From Malus domestica (lineage: Eukaryota > Streptophyta > Magnoliopsida > Rosales > Rosaceae), in the NCBI RefSeq assembly GCF_042453785.1, contig NC_091661.1, forward strand, positions 27,519,501 through 27,583,500: 64,000 nucleotides of DNA. Direction: 5' to 3'. Made by a program: the position numbers and the translations under genes. The notes under the pieces were generated by a model that saw only the letters and a program-made list of their open reading frames with translations, searched no databases and was not told where the DNA came from. Below, in pieces: positions 1-12,709 of the stretch (within the stretch, counting starts at the first letter, position 1; every line of letters starts with the position of its first letter).

Positions 1-1171
1 CAACCAAATAAATTGGCAAATATTAATGTATTCATAGATTCCAGCATGCAATAGACAAGTGTAAAGCCACAACTGATAAAATCATAGAAGTAAGGCCACC
101 GATGCAGTATCTATCGATCACAAGGCCCACCACAATCCATCGGGGGAATAGACGTTCGGGATTTGTCATCTTCATCTTTGTCTCCCAGAGATCCAAATCG
201 GCCGTCAGGGTGGGTAGAATATATTTCTCCACACACTCATATATACGCATTATTTTTAAATTATTTTGTAATTAAAATATCCTTTTAGTTGCTTCAGCTA
301 TTTGGTCAAAGTCTTGATAGAGGACCATGTTATTTTAACCAATAAATACATTAGATGTTTAGTGTGAAGAGAAAAATAGTCATAACAAGCTGGATCGAGA
401 CATGCAACTTCGACAAGTCTTCTTATTGGATACTGTTGGCTTACCATTCGCACGCATCCCATTCTCGAGAGAAAAGGAAGAATTCATTCTTTCACTAAAT
501 ACCAATCCCTTTGCCCAATAAAAAGATATTTAGTTTAAGATTATCAAACGTGGGTGTACATTTAGTAGTCAAAGAAACAAGAAATGTTTTTCCTTTTACG
601 TAACAGTTTGCTTCTTTATAGAACCTCATGCTGCAAGATGGGCATGCCTTTTCGAACATCGTTTTGATTTTTCAAAACACGGTTCATTTAAAGTTTAGGA
701 CTTTGCAATTAAATTGGTTAAGATTTTTTAGTTTGTATATTTAAATTTCCTCTTCTCATTATTACTTATATCATAGAAGAAAGAAAAAACTTAAAATTTA
801 CCTTTGAACTCTTTCATTTACTCAAAATTAACTTGAGGTTTTAATCGCAATTACACGAAGTCTTAAACGATGCATGTGTCTACAATCTATAAATCATCAA
901 GGGTAGTGATTTTTACATTCTCGTTTTATCTCTACGTACTTTTCTTGTTTTTTTTCTTTATTTTTAATTTATTCAAATCAAAAGTTAAACAAATGGGAGG
1001 ATTAGGGTTTTATAGAATTTTCAAGGGTGATGTCAAATTTTAAACATTTACAACCTACATGGCACTTTAACATCTTTTAAAGTTTAGCTCTCCACCTGAC
1101 ATGTCAAATTAAACTATTTTATTTATTTATTAAACTATTATAATAAATATGTTAATACACAAAACAATAAT
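1..1171. other. AT-rich intergenic DNA
   Basis: No gene, RNA or classifiable repeat could be supported here on either strand. Short open frames exist, but none has a recognisable domain, codon bias or splice context. Confidence 0.5.
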
Positions 1172-2575
1172 ATAGAGGAAAATATTTTAGAGATTTGATT
1201 TAATTAGTGATTTGATATGATTTAATTAGTGATTTCATATTATTTGATTTGATTTGGTATAGATTTCCTTATCTTGTGGACAAAGAATTGTTTTGATTTA
1301 TTTCTTAGTATTACTCCTTTGTAATCTTTTAAATACCTCCTTATGGAGAAGAATAAAGTATTGAAGTAGTATTTGAGAATTGTGAGATTGTAAAGAATTT
1401 TAAATTTATCCTAAACCCTTTATTTTCAACTAGGTATCAGATTGTGATTTACTGAGGTTTCGGAAAGATAGGATAGTTTTAGCATAAGATTTTTTGCATG
1501 TATGGCTTACTTAATGCGTGGTTCCAAGTGGGGGGGGGGTGTTGAATTTATAAAGTTTCAAATAGGATCTTATTTCCTTCTGAGCCAAATCATGAGTTTG
1601 AAGGGGGGGTGTTGAAAAATAAATTTGATTTAGTTAGTGATTTGATATGATTTAATTAGGATTTTATATGATTTGATTTGGTATAGGCTTTCTTATCTTG
1701 TGGACAAAGAATTATTTTGAATTATTCATAGTATTGCTTATTTGTGATTTTATAAATACATTCTCAAGGAGAAGAATAAAGTATTGAAACTGTATTTAAG
1801 AATTGTGAGATTGTAAAAAATTCTAAGTTGAAGGAAGACTTTGAATGCGGTCCCTATCCATCAATATTTTTTTTACTGAAACCTTGTTGGTTTTCAATTT
1901 TTCATCTAAGTCCTTAATAGGGCATGTATATATATATAAACATGAGTACATTCATCAAAATTAACAAAAAAATTATTGTACCAAAACATGGGTACATTCT
2001 TCAAAACCACAAAAAAAAAAGATATTAGGCTTAATAACATTAGTAAATTTCTACATGAATACATTCTCAAATTAAAGAAAAAGAATGTACCCATATAAAT
2101 TTAAAAATGGATTAAAAAAATGAATAGATTTTATATAAAAAAAATGTACTTTTTTTTTTTTTTTGCTAGCAAAAAATGGTATATTTTACATATAACAAAT
2201 TCATATATTTAAGAATGGGTACATTTTAAGATTAAAATTTTGAAAAATTACATGAATGGGTACATATAAGATTAAAAATTGAAAACATTTTTTAAAAAGC
2301 TAATGGGTACAAACTTATTCTAATTGTTTATTTATTTTGGAAATGTTTTGGATTAAAAATTAGTTAGGGGTTTAATAAAGGTGTGAGTATTAAAATCCTA
2401 AATCAATTATTATTTTTTATTTTAAAAAATTATGTAATTGACATGTAAATTCATTATTACATTAATGCTAGGGACTTGGATCAAAATCTGAAAACTAATA
2501 AAGTTTTAGTTAATGAACATTAGTAAATAGGGACCGGATACTAATTTTTTTTTTATCCTAAACTCTTTATTTTCA
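1172..2575 (+). mobile_element. Short LTR element (TRIM-like, Copia-type priming site), fossil, with a nested insertion
   Basis: Two direct repeats of about 240-260 bp, roughly 1172-1428 and 1610-2575 (the latter split by an insertion at about 1827-2553), share a long stretch of similarity and end in TTTTCA. Next to the left copy is a GGTATCAGA motif, like the initiator-tRNA priming site of Copia elements. The right copy is preceded by a G-rich polypurine tract at 1600-1609 and begins TGTTG. The internal part is only about 180 bp and has no coding capacity, which fits a TRIM or a deleted Copia element. No target-site duplication could be fixed and the left boundary is approximate. It is broken and old. 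Confidence 0.6.
1827..2553. mobile_element. AT-rich TIR element nested in an LTR
   Basis: It splits the right LTR of the surrounding element: LTR sequence stops near 1826 and resumes near 2554. Its ends are imperfect inverted repeats of about 75-80 bp. Both contain GGTCCCTA and a block like TTGTTGGTTTTCAATTTT followed by AAGTCC (1836-1915 against the complement of 2465-2545). The interior is AT-rich with recurring GGGTACA words. A clear relative lies at 24605-25520 and a partial one at 13960-14445. Long TIRs without coding capacity suggest a non-autonomous Mutator-type element, but no clean 9-bp duplication was found, so the superfamily is open. Confidence 0.55.
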
Positions 2576-2576
2576 A

Positions 2577-2729
2577 GGGAACTTTAAAGAAAAGCTCCTG
2601 GTACTGTTCACCTTAATTAAAAATTACATTTTACACTAAAAAGTCAATCATGGTACTATTCACTTTACCCTTTATTTTGTCATTATCGTTAAAACTCAAA
2701 GTTTTTAAGTTATTTTCATTAGTTTTCCA
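2577..2729. mobile_element. MITE, GGGAACTTTAACGAAAAG family, copy 1
   Basis: About 150 bp starting GGGAACTTTAAAGAAAAG and ending TTTTCATTAGTTTTCC; the ends are short imperfect inverted repeats. The inside has the family's GGTACTGTTCAC and GGTACTATTCAC words. Further copies are at 40341-40489, 41330-41475 and 46636-46767. It sits directly against the LTR element to its left. Confidence 0.6.
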
Positions 2730-3994
2730 TATTTTCAATGGTTGCTAATTCATGTTATGCCACATCAGATTTTGCTTTTCGATTGAAAAATATTTTTTCT
2801 ACCATTTTTAACTTTAATGTTGATTTAGACATTTAGACATTTATTTTAAAGATGCTCTAAAAATTTAAAAAGGAGTGCATCAAGACAACCCTAAAAATTT
2901 TCCATTCACTAACGCATCCATATAAAAATCCAAAAATTTGGCCAAGAGTTCTAAATGGAATGGAATCTAATCAGAGAGAACGAGCACACAGGTAGGTACG
3001 TGAAATAATTAATCAGATTTATCTTAATTATGCAAAGTCTAACTAGTTGGCAAGTTAATTATTTGTTTTTGATATCTGTTTTCTCCTGTGAGTTCAAAAA
3101 AGCAACCCGTCCGGATGAATGCAACTGCCCTATCAGATCCAAAGACAGGGACGTCTCCAAGATACATTAACCCTACCCACAAATTTCCGATCATCAAAAG
3201 CGTCCTAAAAGACTAAATCGATATAACTTTTTCTATATATATTCATTGTTTTTTTCACTTGACGTCTATCAGTTTGCTGGGTTTCAAATCAACTTTCAAT
3301 ATTCACCAACCGCGATGTTTGTTGGTATCATATATACATCTAGCCGGCCAACGTATGTTCAAAAATGACACACTCTAATTTCTTATAATACTGACCGTGT
3401 GTGTGTGTGTGTGTGTGTATGTACCACACTACCGTGTTAGGTTATGTACACACTCAAAACCACAAGTGAGGAGAAATTGACTCGTCATCGCTAGAATGCT
3501 ACTTGTTAATTACAATAATCTTTGTTTTGCTCGACAATATAGATGGTTAAACTAAACAATTTTCTAATTAGATGATTTTTTTTTAAGATGATAATAAAGA
3601 GTATGAACACTAACAATTATAACGTCATCATATCAAGTTATAAAAATGTCTAAATTATTTATGCATTTCATAAAGGTGTAGAGACTTAGGCGACTACTGA
3701 GAGATGAAAAATGTTGAACATGTGCAACAAAAAAGAAACATTATAACCTAAAGAGAAGGCCACTTTTCAGTCTAAATGCATCGATTAGGTCAGATGTGAA
3801 TAGCATATGGTTTAGACTTTGGATGTTAAGATCGGTAGCCTCTTTGTACATATCTGAGTTGACTGTTGAATTTTTAAAACTCAATTCCCTGCGCTCACCC
3901 TTGATTAATTTTGTCCTGCTATCATTTTTAACGTATAATTATACTAAGAGAAATTTTATTTAAACCTATGTAATCTCTTTCTACACCCAACTTA
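2730..3994. other. Intergenic, with a GT microsatellite
   Basis: The only structure I can name is a pure GT dinucleotide run at 3397-3418. The rest is AT-rich with no supportable gene. Confidence 0.5.
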
Positions 3995-4370
3995 GGTCCC
4001 GTTTGGGATTGAGGTGATTTTAAAAAAAGCCACTGTGAAAAAAAGCTGAGGGTCATTTTTGTGTTTGGTAAACTGAAAAAAAGGGCTTATTTTGGAAGCT
4101 GCTGTGAGAATAAGCTGAAAATCAAAGGAAAAGCTGAAGCTGCTATTTGCTGCTTTGAAAAAAAGCCAGTTTTTTCAAAGCACACGGAGCTACAGTGCTC
4201 CTTTAATGAAAAGACACAGTATCATCCTGATTTTTTTTCCAAAAGCACTTTCACAAAAAAGTTTACCAAACACTCTACTGGCTTTATTTCACAGCCACTT
4301 ATTCTCACAGCACAGCCGCTTATTCTCACAGCAGTTTTTTTTCAAAGCACAGCAATACCAAACCAGCCCT
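3995..4370. mobile_element. hAT-like MITE, GTTTGG-ended family, copy 1
   Basis: The ends are inverted repeats: GGTCCCGTTTGG at the left and the complement of GGGCTGGTTTGG at the right. The interior is rich in AAAAAGC/GCTTTTT and repeats of 'cttattctcacagc'. A second copy is at about 46790-47069. The open frames across it (4061-4420, 4155-4409) are products of this repeat and not genes. Confidence 0.6.
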
Positions 4371-7300
4371 TATTCTCTACATCCATATTATTTGCAATTA
4401 AAGAATTAATATCTCTTTAAACCAAAATTTATTACCTAAACTACCCTTCCAAACCCAATTCAAAATGTAAAATTATCTTTACACCCATTTATAAAATAAA
4501 ATCTCAAATTAAATTGGATCTAACAGAAAAAAAAAATCCCCTTATAGCTAGCTAGCTTGAATTTGGGTACATATGAAAATGTTCTATATATTATTGGCTT
4601 ATTGAATGTTAATAATTTGAAAAACTGATCAGTTTTTTTAGTTTAACTGTTCCAAAATTTTCTTGAAAGTTCCGTTCTCCACAATTCGAAGCTCAAGAGG
4701 CTGGATCGAATTGCTTCTCCTCGAGGCCACATAGCCATGATCCAAAAATGTTGCATCCATTTCTCTACAACATTCACTAAGAACTCTCTCTTCAACTTAT
4801 CCTTTGATCTCCCAGTATATTATGTAGTGGCCTGGTTTTGGGACATCAAATCTGCATGGCTTATGAAATCGATCAGCTCGGCTTTCGACTTGCTCAACAG
4901 TTTAGATCCTTTATGGACCACCATTTGAAGGTTCTTTTCAGTGTTTTTGTCTATGTTTACTGTCAGTATTGATAGTGTTTTGTAAAAATGGTGATTTGGT
5001 ATGGTAGGGTTTGATTATTAGGGATGAGTTTATTGATAAATTTTAGTTTTAATGTTAATTTCATCTTGTACTTGATGGTAATTATGCAATAGGGTAAAAA
5101 AGATAATTTTCTTTTACAGTTTAAGTTGGGTGTAAAGAGATGTTATGTGGGTTCAAATAAAATTTTATACTAACTATATATTCTAATCTCCATTACATTC
5201 TTTTAGTAATATTAAACGTTGTACGAAAAATCAAAGATTCTTAATTCTCATCACCGAGATCAACGGTTGCGATCATTAAAAAAACCCAGGTTTATATGAT
5301 GCTTGGTCAATGTTCAACCCTATCCCTCGTCACGAATGAAGAAAATAAGAGTTACACTTAGACATGCTCGAGGTCATAAGTTTGACGCGAATGTTTATAC
5401 TGGAAGTAAAGTGCCGCAATGTTTGAGTCAAGAGAAAATAACAAAGCAAGATGAACCCCACGATTAAAATGTCCGACCAATAATGTAACGGTTTTGCTCA
5501 GAATCACATGGTCCAGCAATGCATGGAGCTAGCTAGCTAGGCCCCATGTCCACCTCAAACATGTACATATTCTTCAGAATTTTGTCGCTATATCGTCATT
5601 ATTTAATTAATATGTCGTGGTTATTTAATCGTAATTATTTTTAAAATTTGTATTATCCTAATTTCAGCCATTTTGTTTTTAACAATAAAAAGATCGAATT
5701 AAACGCATGCAAAGCCAAAACGAAATAATTGAGATTGAAATTTCAAGCTAAAAGATTGAGCCAATTTTCTTCCTTTGTGTGCGAAAATTATCTGTCACAC
5801 CAAAGGTATCAAAATTAGTTTCCACCTTGTTTCATGAGGTGGATTTCAAACTAGGTATCTCTTTTTTATGGTGAAATACTAAACCTCAAAAGTCGCCACA
5901 AAAAATAAATATTTCTAAATTTCTGTAGTTTTATCTCCACGACCTTGATCGTCCTCACCGCCATCTTCTTGTTTCTTCATAACTTTCACCGGCTAAAATT
6001 ACTGTTTTTGTTTTGTTTTGTTTTAATGCAACAATATAATTGATTCATAACTACAATACTAAAAACCTGTCTAATGTCTCTTACATATGTGATTGACTTT
6101 TTTTTCTGAATCAAGCTTTCACTACACCACCATCTGTCAAACCGGCCTGCCCTGTGCCGTCCATTGATTATGTTCTCATGCATTTACATGTAATATGCAT
6201 GTCCATCCGATATATGTCCCGACCAGAGTTGTTCCACCGTCTTCTTTTTCTTGCATATGTGGACGCCCATGCAAACCCTATTTATTGTACTTATAGCATA
6301 TAGCTAGCTACCTCCGCATAATAGTTGAAATTGGGGGCCGATACTTTTAGTGACAAGTCACCAACTTTTTCTAGCGTACGTAACTTTTGCATACAAATTT
6401 CTAAGCTCCACTACATTAAATTATAAATGATCAATCGATCGATACACCCACCCCAGCTGCATGCTGTTAAATTTGTCTGAGGTACGTGTTACGGCATGCA
6501 GCTCCTTACCAAGTCGGCTAAAGAATGATGCGTCATAGAATTCCCATCGACAGCCAAATTACTATTTGGTTGGTTTGTCCCAAATAACTTAACTGTTTCA
6601 CTTTCGCTCCTTTGAACAGATCATACACGCGCATATTTCTTTATATATAATAAAAAAGAAAAAGAAGAAAAATCTTCGCAGCACAAATGATTGAACGAGA
6701 CTTTGTCGTAAAGGTCTGGTGGATGATATTGCACAGCTTAACCTTGTTTAAGCTTTGTCCACACAAAAAGTATGTAGGCTAGCTAGGTTTTAATTTTTTT
6801 TTTATTAGAAAGGTAGGGTATTCGTTAAAATTGAAACAATACGTATAGAAGAGGCTAGAGTGCGATAAAAATGGGTCTTGTTACAAATTTTAATGGGAAT
6901 TCCAACTCGATCAGAAGGAAAAAGTGGGTTTGCGCCAAACAAATCAATTACAGCTATCCTCGAATAACATATCAACAATGAAATCAAGAAATTCCTTGAA
7001 TCAAATCTATTTTCTTTTCTCAAATAGACTAAAAGGGTGCAAGTCTATATGCAGTTCTATTGGTCTTCAGTTTCTGTCAGGAGGTTTTCATTTGAACTTA
7101 GAGCTAATCACGTTAAGTATTCTTGTTAATTTGGATGTATATAGTGTACATTACGTAGCTACTTGATATATTTGCAATTAATTAATTTGGTCCATTGGTT
7201 TACTTACATAATAAAGCAAGGCTATCCCTACCGCTTTAATTCAACCCTATTCGAACGAGTTTTTGATGACATATTTATGTTCAATAAACCCATGACTTTA

Positions 7301-9742
7301 ACTGATGAAAACAACTAATTAATGTATGGATTAGACGAATGCAAAAAAAGGAAAATTGCAAGTTTGTCACTATATATGTCCATAAGCAATGATCGTAATT
7401 AACCATAGTAGTCTCTATGTCGGCTCCATCATTGTCACCAACATAATGTACACATACAATACAATTAATTAGGATAATAATTAACATGGATCGTGTCATA
7501 GTCCGTAATTTAATATAAGCGACATCGGTCCAACTATGCCACAGCTACCTAAAAAGCAAAACTCCAAAAGAATGCAGTTGGTTCTTTTGTGTTCTCTCTT
7601 TCCCTAAGGTTACCCAAACCCACCTGGTTGACAGTTTGACGGTACTATCAAACTGTGGGAGGATCGATATTGATATAAATTTAATGTACATATTGTTGCA
7701 TGCAAGTTGATCAAACTAAAGCGACTTTTGCAAGTGGATTACTGCGATACAATGAACCTTCATGCAGTTGTACAAATTCATCTTGCTCAAGAGAAAGGAA
7801 CCACGAAAACCAAGTTTGATTATTATTAGCTTAGAGACGCCAGAGTCAAGTTTGAAACTCCACGTGGTTTTTGAATTCGACTATTCAAGTCTTCAAGATC
7901 AGACAAACACAAAAGTTGTTTTCAAATGGTATATATTATGCATAAACAAATTGGTAATGGTTTGGTTCTTTTGTATTTTGCATTTTGTTTTCCTTTTCTT
8001 TAAATTGGGTTCTAATTAAACTTAGAAGGAATAGGGGACGGAAGACATAAGAGAGACAGGAGGAATCATTGGAGAAGAGAGAAGTTTTTGTGACGTCGGA
8101 AACATAAGTTAGTCTATCATTTTACGTGTTATAATAAATAATAGTAGATGTTGACATTGATGTTTCTCTTTTTAAAGGTATATTAATAAAAGAAATTCAC
8201 AAATTATAATTTTAGTGGAATAGTTACACCACAAAGTTGTATTATGAGTACACCAAAAAAATTACCCGAAAAAGTACAAGTAGTTACCTAAATTTAAAAA
8301 AAAAATATTTAAATACAAGATAAAATGTGATATGGTATAAAAATGGTGAAATGAATTTTGTATGTATATCTGTTGATATCTACAAGGCTACAATATTATT
8401 CTGGCAAAACACGCATTGGATAAAATTAATAATTGTGGATTAGTTTTGGGGATGGATGTGGAAGCCTGCAGAACCCTACATGACAATCACTTGATAAGCC
8501 AGATATTGCAAATTGGCTAGTCTAGTTGATGTTGGATTGTATTAATTTTGGTACTTAAGTTCTACAGCAGTTTTGATAAAAAAAAAAGAAAAAAAAAAGA
8601 AGAAATTCTAGAGCAGTTGCAAGTTCAATCCAGCTACAATGATACGTATTAATAGTACGAGTTTTACGCAAGAAAATTTCTTAAATTCTTATATGCAAAA
8701 TTTAACCATTAATTTTTCAAATTATTTCAGACTTCAGTGGTATGTACAATGAAAAAAAAAATGATCATTTCCATATAAAATAAATAATAAAAAAGAAGTT
8801 TGTACGGTCATGCTTTTTTTGGGTTTTATATTGTCTTCGATGTCGAGTTTTATATGCTAGAAGGTCGCTAGTCCCTTTTCATATATCTTTGTCAAGATAT
8901 AAAGGACCCCAAAGGTAAACTAATGAGATTAGGAAAGTACGAATTGATACATGGAATCTTTTTATTTTTCTTGCACTCCGCATTTTTTTAAAGAAAATAC
9001 GATAACTTGTTGAATTTAAGATGAGATACAGCTTGATTTTAGCTGACTGGCCAAGCCTTAGTTGCTCGCAGAAATCTGGACTGGAGGGTCTTCGTTCAAA
9101 TTCTCGTGTTTTTCGTAATTCACCGGTTGATTTGTCGTTTAAATTTTAATTAGACAGTGAGTTCTAACGACATTTGTGGGACGACTGCTCTCGTCACTTA
9201 GCACGATCGTCGTCTGCCAATAGATGTGACTTATTCTTCCTACAGCTAGCAACTCTCATCTGTATAAAATACAAGCCACATTCAACTAAACAAACCAGAT
9301 CTGCTATCTTTCATGAGGTTTCTTTATGTTAAGGATGTCCTTAAATACAAATATGTTTAGATTTATATCATAATTTATGTTTGAATCCCGCATGGTTTAA
9401 GGGTTATCTATGCTAAAAATAATCCAAATCGAATCAATCGATGACGTGCTAAAAAACAAGTTCATTAGTTAAAACTAAAACAAAAGTTCGGATAATATCG
9501 AGTGATGATAAAATTTCTAATTAGACCAATGTTTTGAATGAAAAATTCTTAACCCTCTGTTTAGATGAGGAAAATATACTTAAATTTGAACAAATCCCAG
9601 AATTTATAAATTATCATGCACAACTTCCTTGTTGGATTCATAAGAAATTTAAAATTTTAGCATGAAAAAATAAATTTGGTATTTGAAACCTTCAATTCCC
9701 ACCGGCAAATTCTATATAAATAGTTGTCATTTCTAAATTTTT
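4371..9742. other. Gene-free AT-rich stretch
   Basis: Scanned on both strands. Only short frames without domains are present (for example 4737-4928, 7762-8019), none with a convincing splice partner. Poly-A/T runs and AT-rich repeat-like DNA dominate. Distant regulatory DNA for the ERF gene at 12.7 kb cannot be excluded. Confidence 0.45.
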
Positions 9743-10145
9743 ATGAATGAAAAATTAAACAACAATAATAATAATTTTCTCACCACCCTTGCCGCCGCAC
9801 CACCAGTCACAATCATCATTGATGTCATCGCCACCACCCACCGTAGCTCGTCGCCACCTTCAATGCCACCACTGCCAACCATCAACATCATCGGTGCCAC
9901 CACTACCACCTATGATCACCACTGCCATTGTACCGCCTACAACAAACATCATCTTCATCACTATCATTAGTACCACCACTACTACCTACCATCATCATCG
10001 TTGCCACCACTTCCATTCGCCATCATCCATGTTTCACCTATCACCACCCATCATCATCATTGCCACCTCTACCATCACCATATATTATCATCACTGTTTA
10101 CACTGCCGTCAATGAGCCATCACCCACCATCGTCGTCATCATCAC
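9743..10145 (+). repeat. ACC/ATC-rich low-complexity tract, left half
   Basis: Interspersed CACCAC, CATCAT and CTACCACC words fill about 400 bp. The same sequence type resumes at 11692-11725, so the tract was apparently split by the LTR-like insertion at 10146-11691. The Thr/His/Pro-rich open frames in all three plus-strand phases are a by-product of the repeat. Confidence 0.7.
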
Positions 10146-11691
10146 TGTAACCCCCTGCCAATTTATTTCGGAATTTTCATTTAATGGTAGGCCAAAAATA
10201 TCCTAGTTACCCCTTATGTTATTAACCATACTAACAGTTCTTTCTTTGACGATTTTCCACTAATAATTAATCTCATTTATTTTATGGCTGCATCTAACTT
10301 CCCGTTAGACTGCCTACGTACCCTTAGAAGGGATCAAGCCAATCGTAGTTTACCAACCATAAGAAAAATTGAACAAACCCTACTTGGGTCCGTTTCAATC
10401 CATTTGCTTGTCAAATTTTCAAAATTAACAATCATGCGATATTGGAACACTTCCTTCGAATAATTTACTCCAAATTAGTTTTTGCCGTCTAGTTTTTATT
10501 TAACAGTCACACACTTACTTAACACTCAACAAAGAATTATATATACATAACCAGATTCCACAACTTCTTATAATTCCTCCAGCAAGTCCAATATGAATAA
10601 ATTGTTAGCCAAAGATCACTCAAAATCCAAGGTGAGGCTCACAACAAGCCTACTTATCAACTTAAACCAATTCTTTGCTACTTTAGTTATAAGTTTAAAA
10701 TCCACACAAATTCATCCAACTTACACCAAGAAGTTAACATAACTTAACTCATCTATTAGAATCAAAAAGAAAATATGAAAGGGTTTCTTGGGTTCTCACC
10801 TCCAAACTCCTCCAAAGTTGTTCATCAATCTGCCAATTCGCTATTACACTCTTAAATCAACTTCATCATCACGAATCCTCAACAAGAATCCCAAAATTTC
10901 GAGTTAAACACTTCAATCTCAAACTTGTTCGAAAATGAAATTTGGAATTCGAAAGATCCACTTACATATCCTGGAAGTGCATGATGAGAGGAGTATTTTT
11001 CTCTCTTGGGTCGAGACACATCTCCTGCGAGTTTGGCCATAATCGGCGAAAAACCCATGAAAACCGTCGAAACTTCTAGGCTTCAATATATGAACACACT
11101 TGGTTCCAGCATATGATTTTGGTATCAAATTGAAGAGGGCTTCGTTATGAATACATAGCTTTCGACCGTGTGTGATTTCATTGCCGTATGAGAAAGTTAT
11201 CATTTTTGGAGTGAAGAAGAATTAAGGGGGAGATACCACAATAGCGCCCCCCCCTCGCTGCATCTGCCTGCCGGGGAAAGAAAAAGAAGAGAAGCCTTTG
11301 GCTTCTAGAATCCTCTCCTAAAATCATCATTTTGCCCTCTAACTTTGTTTGCTAATAACTCATTCCTTATAACACCGTTTGTCGAACAGTTTTCGCCTAC
11401 ATGCTCGTCGGACCGTGCTCTATCCAAATTTATCAAGAAATCATTTAAAATATATTAGTATAAAATATGTCCTCGTGTAATTACGTTAAACCAACTAGGG
11501 GCATTTTCATCTTTTTCATTTATCGATAAATTTTACGATATAAACTATAATAATTTCCAATATCAAAATTTTAAAATTTCTCAATTAAATTATCATTATC
11601 ATTACCATAAATCGATTTATTCCCGATTTTCTCCATGTATTCATAATTATGAATATCAAATTCATATACTTAAATTTTTTAGGGTATTACA
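10146..11691 (-). mobile_element. Probable solo LTR (fossil) inside the ACC/ATC tract
   Basis: About 1.55 kb with palindromic LTR-type termini. Read on the minus strand it begins TGTAATACCC and ends GGGGGTTACA, giving TG...CA ends. It interrupts an otherwise continuous ACC/ATC tract. There is no second copy nearby and no gag or pol, so it fits a solo LTR, probably Ty3/gypsy-like from its length. Flanking duplication is blurred by the repetitive target (GTCATC-like words on both sides). A minus-strand frame at 10919-11203 lies within it and is not taken as a gene. Confidence 0.5.
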
Positions 11692-12580
11692 GTCATCACC
11701 TCCGCTGCCACCACCTCCATTAATACATTTTCAAACTACCATCTCTCACATATATATTAATAATATACACATTAAATTTCCATCATTTGAAAATCCTTGA
11801 ATTTCTTCTTTCAAATATAGTGTGGCCTGTTTGGTATCCTTCTTGGATCCGAGAAAGATACCAAACAACCTCTTAAAAATTAAATAGCTCAAAACATCCG
11901 ATCAAACTAGATATTCGTGCTCTTCTTAAACGGGACATCCTTAATAAATAAAGCTTCATTGTTTTGTATGAGGATTATAAACTTATAGAGTACATTGTTT
12001 GACATACGTTACTTAATTTAACAGCCGGATAGAACCTCAATCATTTAGAAACAATAACACGACATTGATGTATTAGTAGAAATACTAATATATAAACTTT
12101 ACTATTATTTATTTTCTCTGACATTGTTCCAAGCCATCCCTGAGATAAACTATAAGTATGAGAGTTGTTCTCTAATTTAAAAACATAATAATAGTGCTCT
12201 TATAAAGACACAAATAAACAATGGTCTCAAATTAAAAACACGTGGGCTGTTTAAATAATATTAGTTGAATTTAACGTGCAAGTTGCAACAAACAAAAACC
12301 ACCGAATTAAGGCCTAATACAAGCGAAGCAATCTTTAGGGTTTATTAAATTCAAAACGTGGAAGTAGCGTGGAAGCTTGGTAATTGAAAACGTGGTCCCT
12401 TTTTGAATAAAAAGACATTAAAGTAATGGTATCCTTAGTCCACAGACCACTGTTTTTTTGTCATTTATGTCACCAAGGTGACCAGATGATGTTTCCTAGC
12501 TCTATCTTGGAAGCTAACGTGAAGGCCTCACCTTTCACCTTTGAACACATACTTTTCAATCTTCCCGATCTTCCCTTCCC
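11692..12580. other. Intergenic, upstream region of the first ERF gene
   Basis: The first 35 bp are the right half of the ACC/ATC tract. The rest is AT-rich with no supportable gene. The last few hundred bases probably hold the ERF promoter; no specific cis element is claimed apart from the TATA box listed separately. Confidence 0.45.
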
Positions 12581-12581
12581 G

Positions 12582-12590
12582 TTATATATA
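12582..12590 (+). promoter_or_regulatory. TATA box of the first ERF gene
   Basis: TTATATATA lies about 125 bp before the chosen ATG at 12710. Transcription would start near 12610-12620 and give a 5' UTR of about 90-100 nt. No other core element was identified. Confidence 0.55.
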
Positions 12591-12709
12591 TTTCGTACAA
12601 ACGCACACTCTCTTCCATTCCACTATAACACTTCTGGTCTTCACTTCTTTCTTAGTTTTTGAAGTTTCTAAGGACTCGTTTGAGAGTGCTTCTGTTTAGG
12701 GTTTTTGAA

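Noticed and set aside
4061-4420. 119-codon open frame with a repeated QPLILTA motif
   Set aside because: It lies within a TIR-flanked MITE; the duplicated words are part of the repeat and recur at 46790-47069.
9743-10206. Three overlapping Thr/His/Pro/Ser-rich open frames
   Set aside because: They follow the ACC/ATC low-complexity repeat in every phase and have no domain or splice context.
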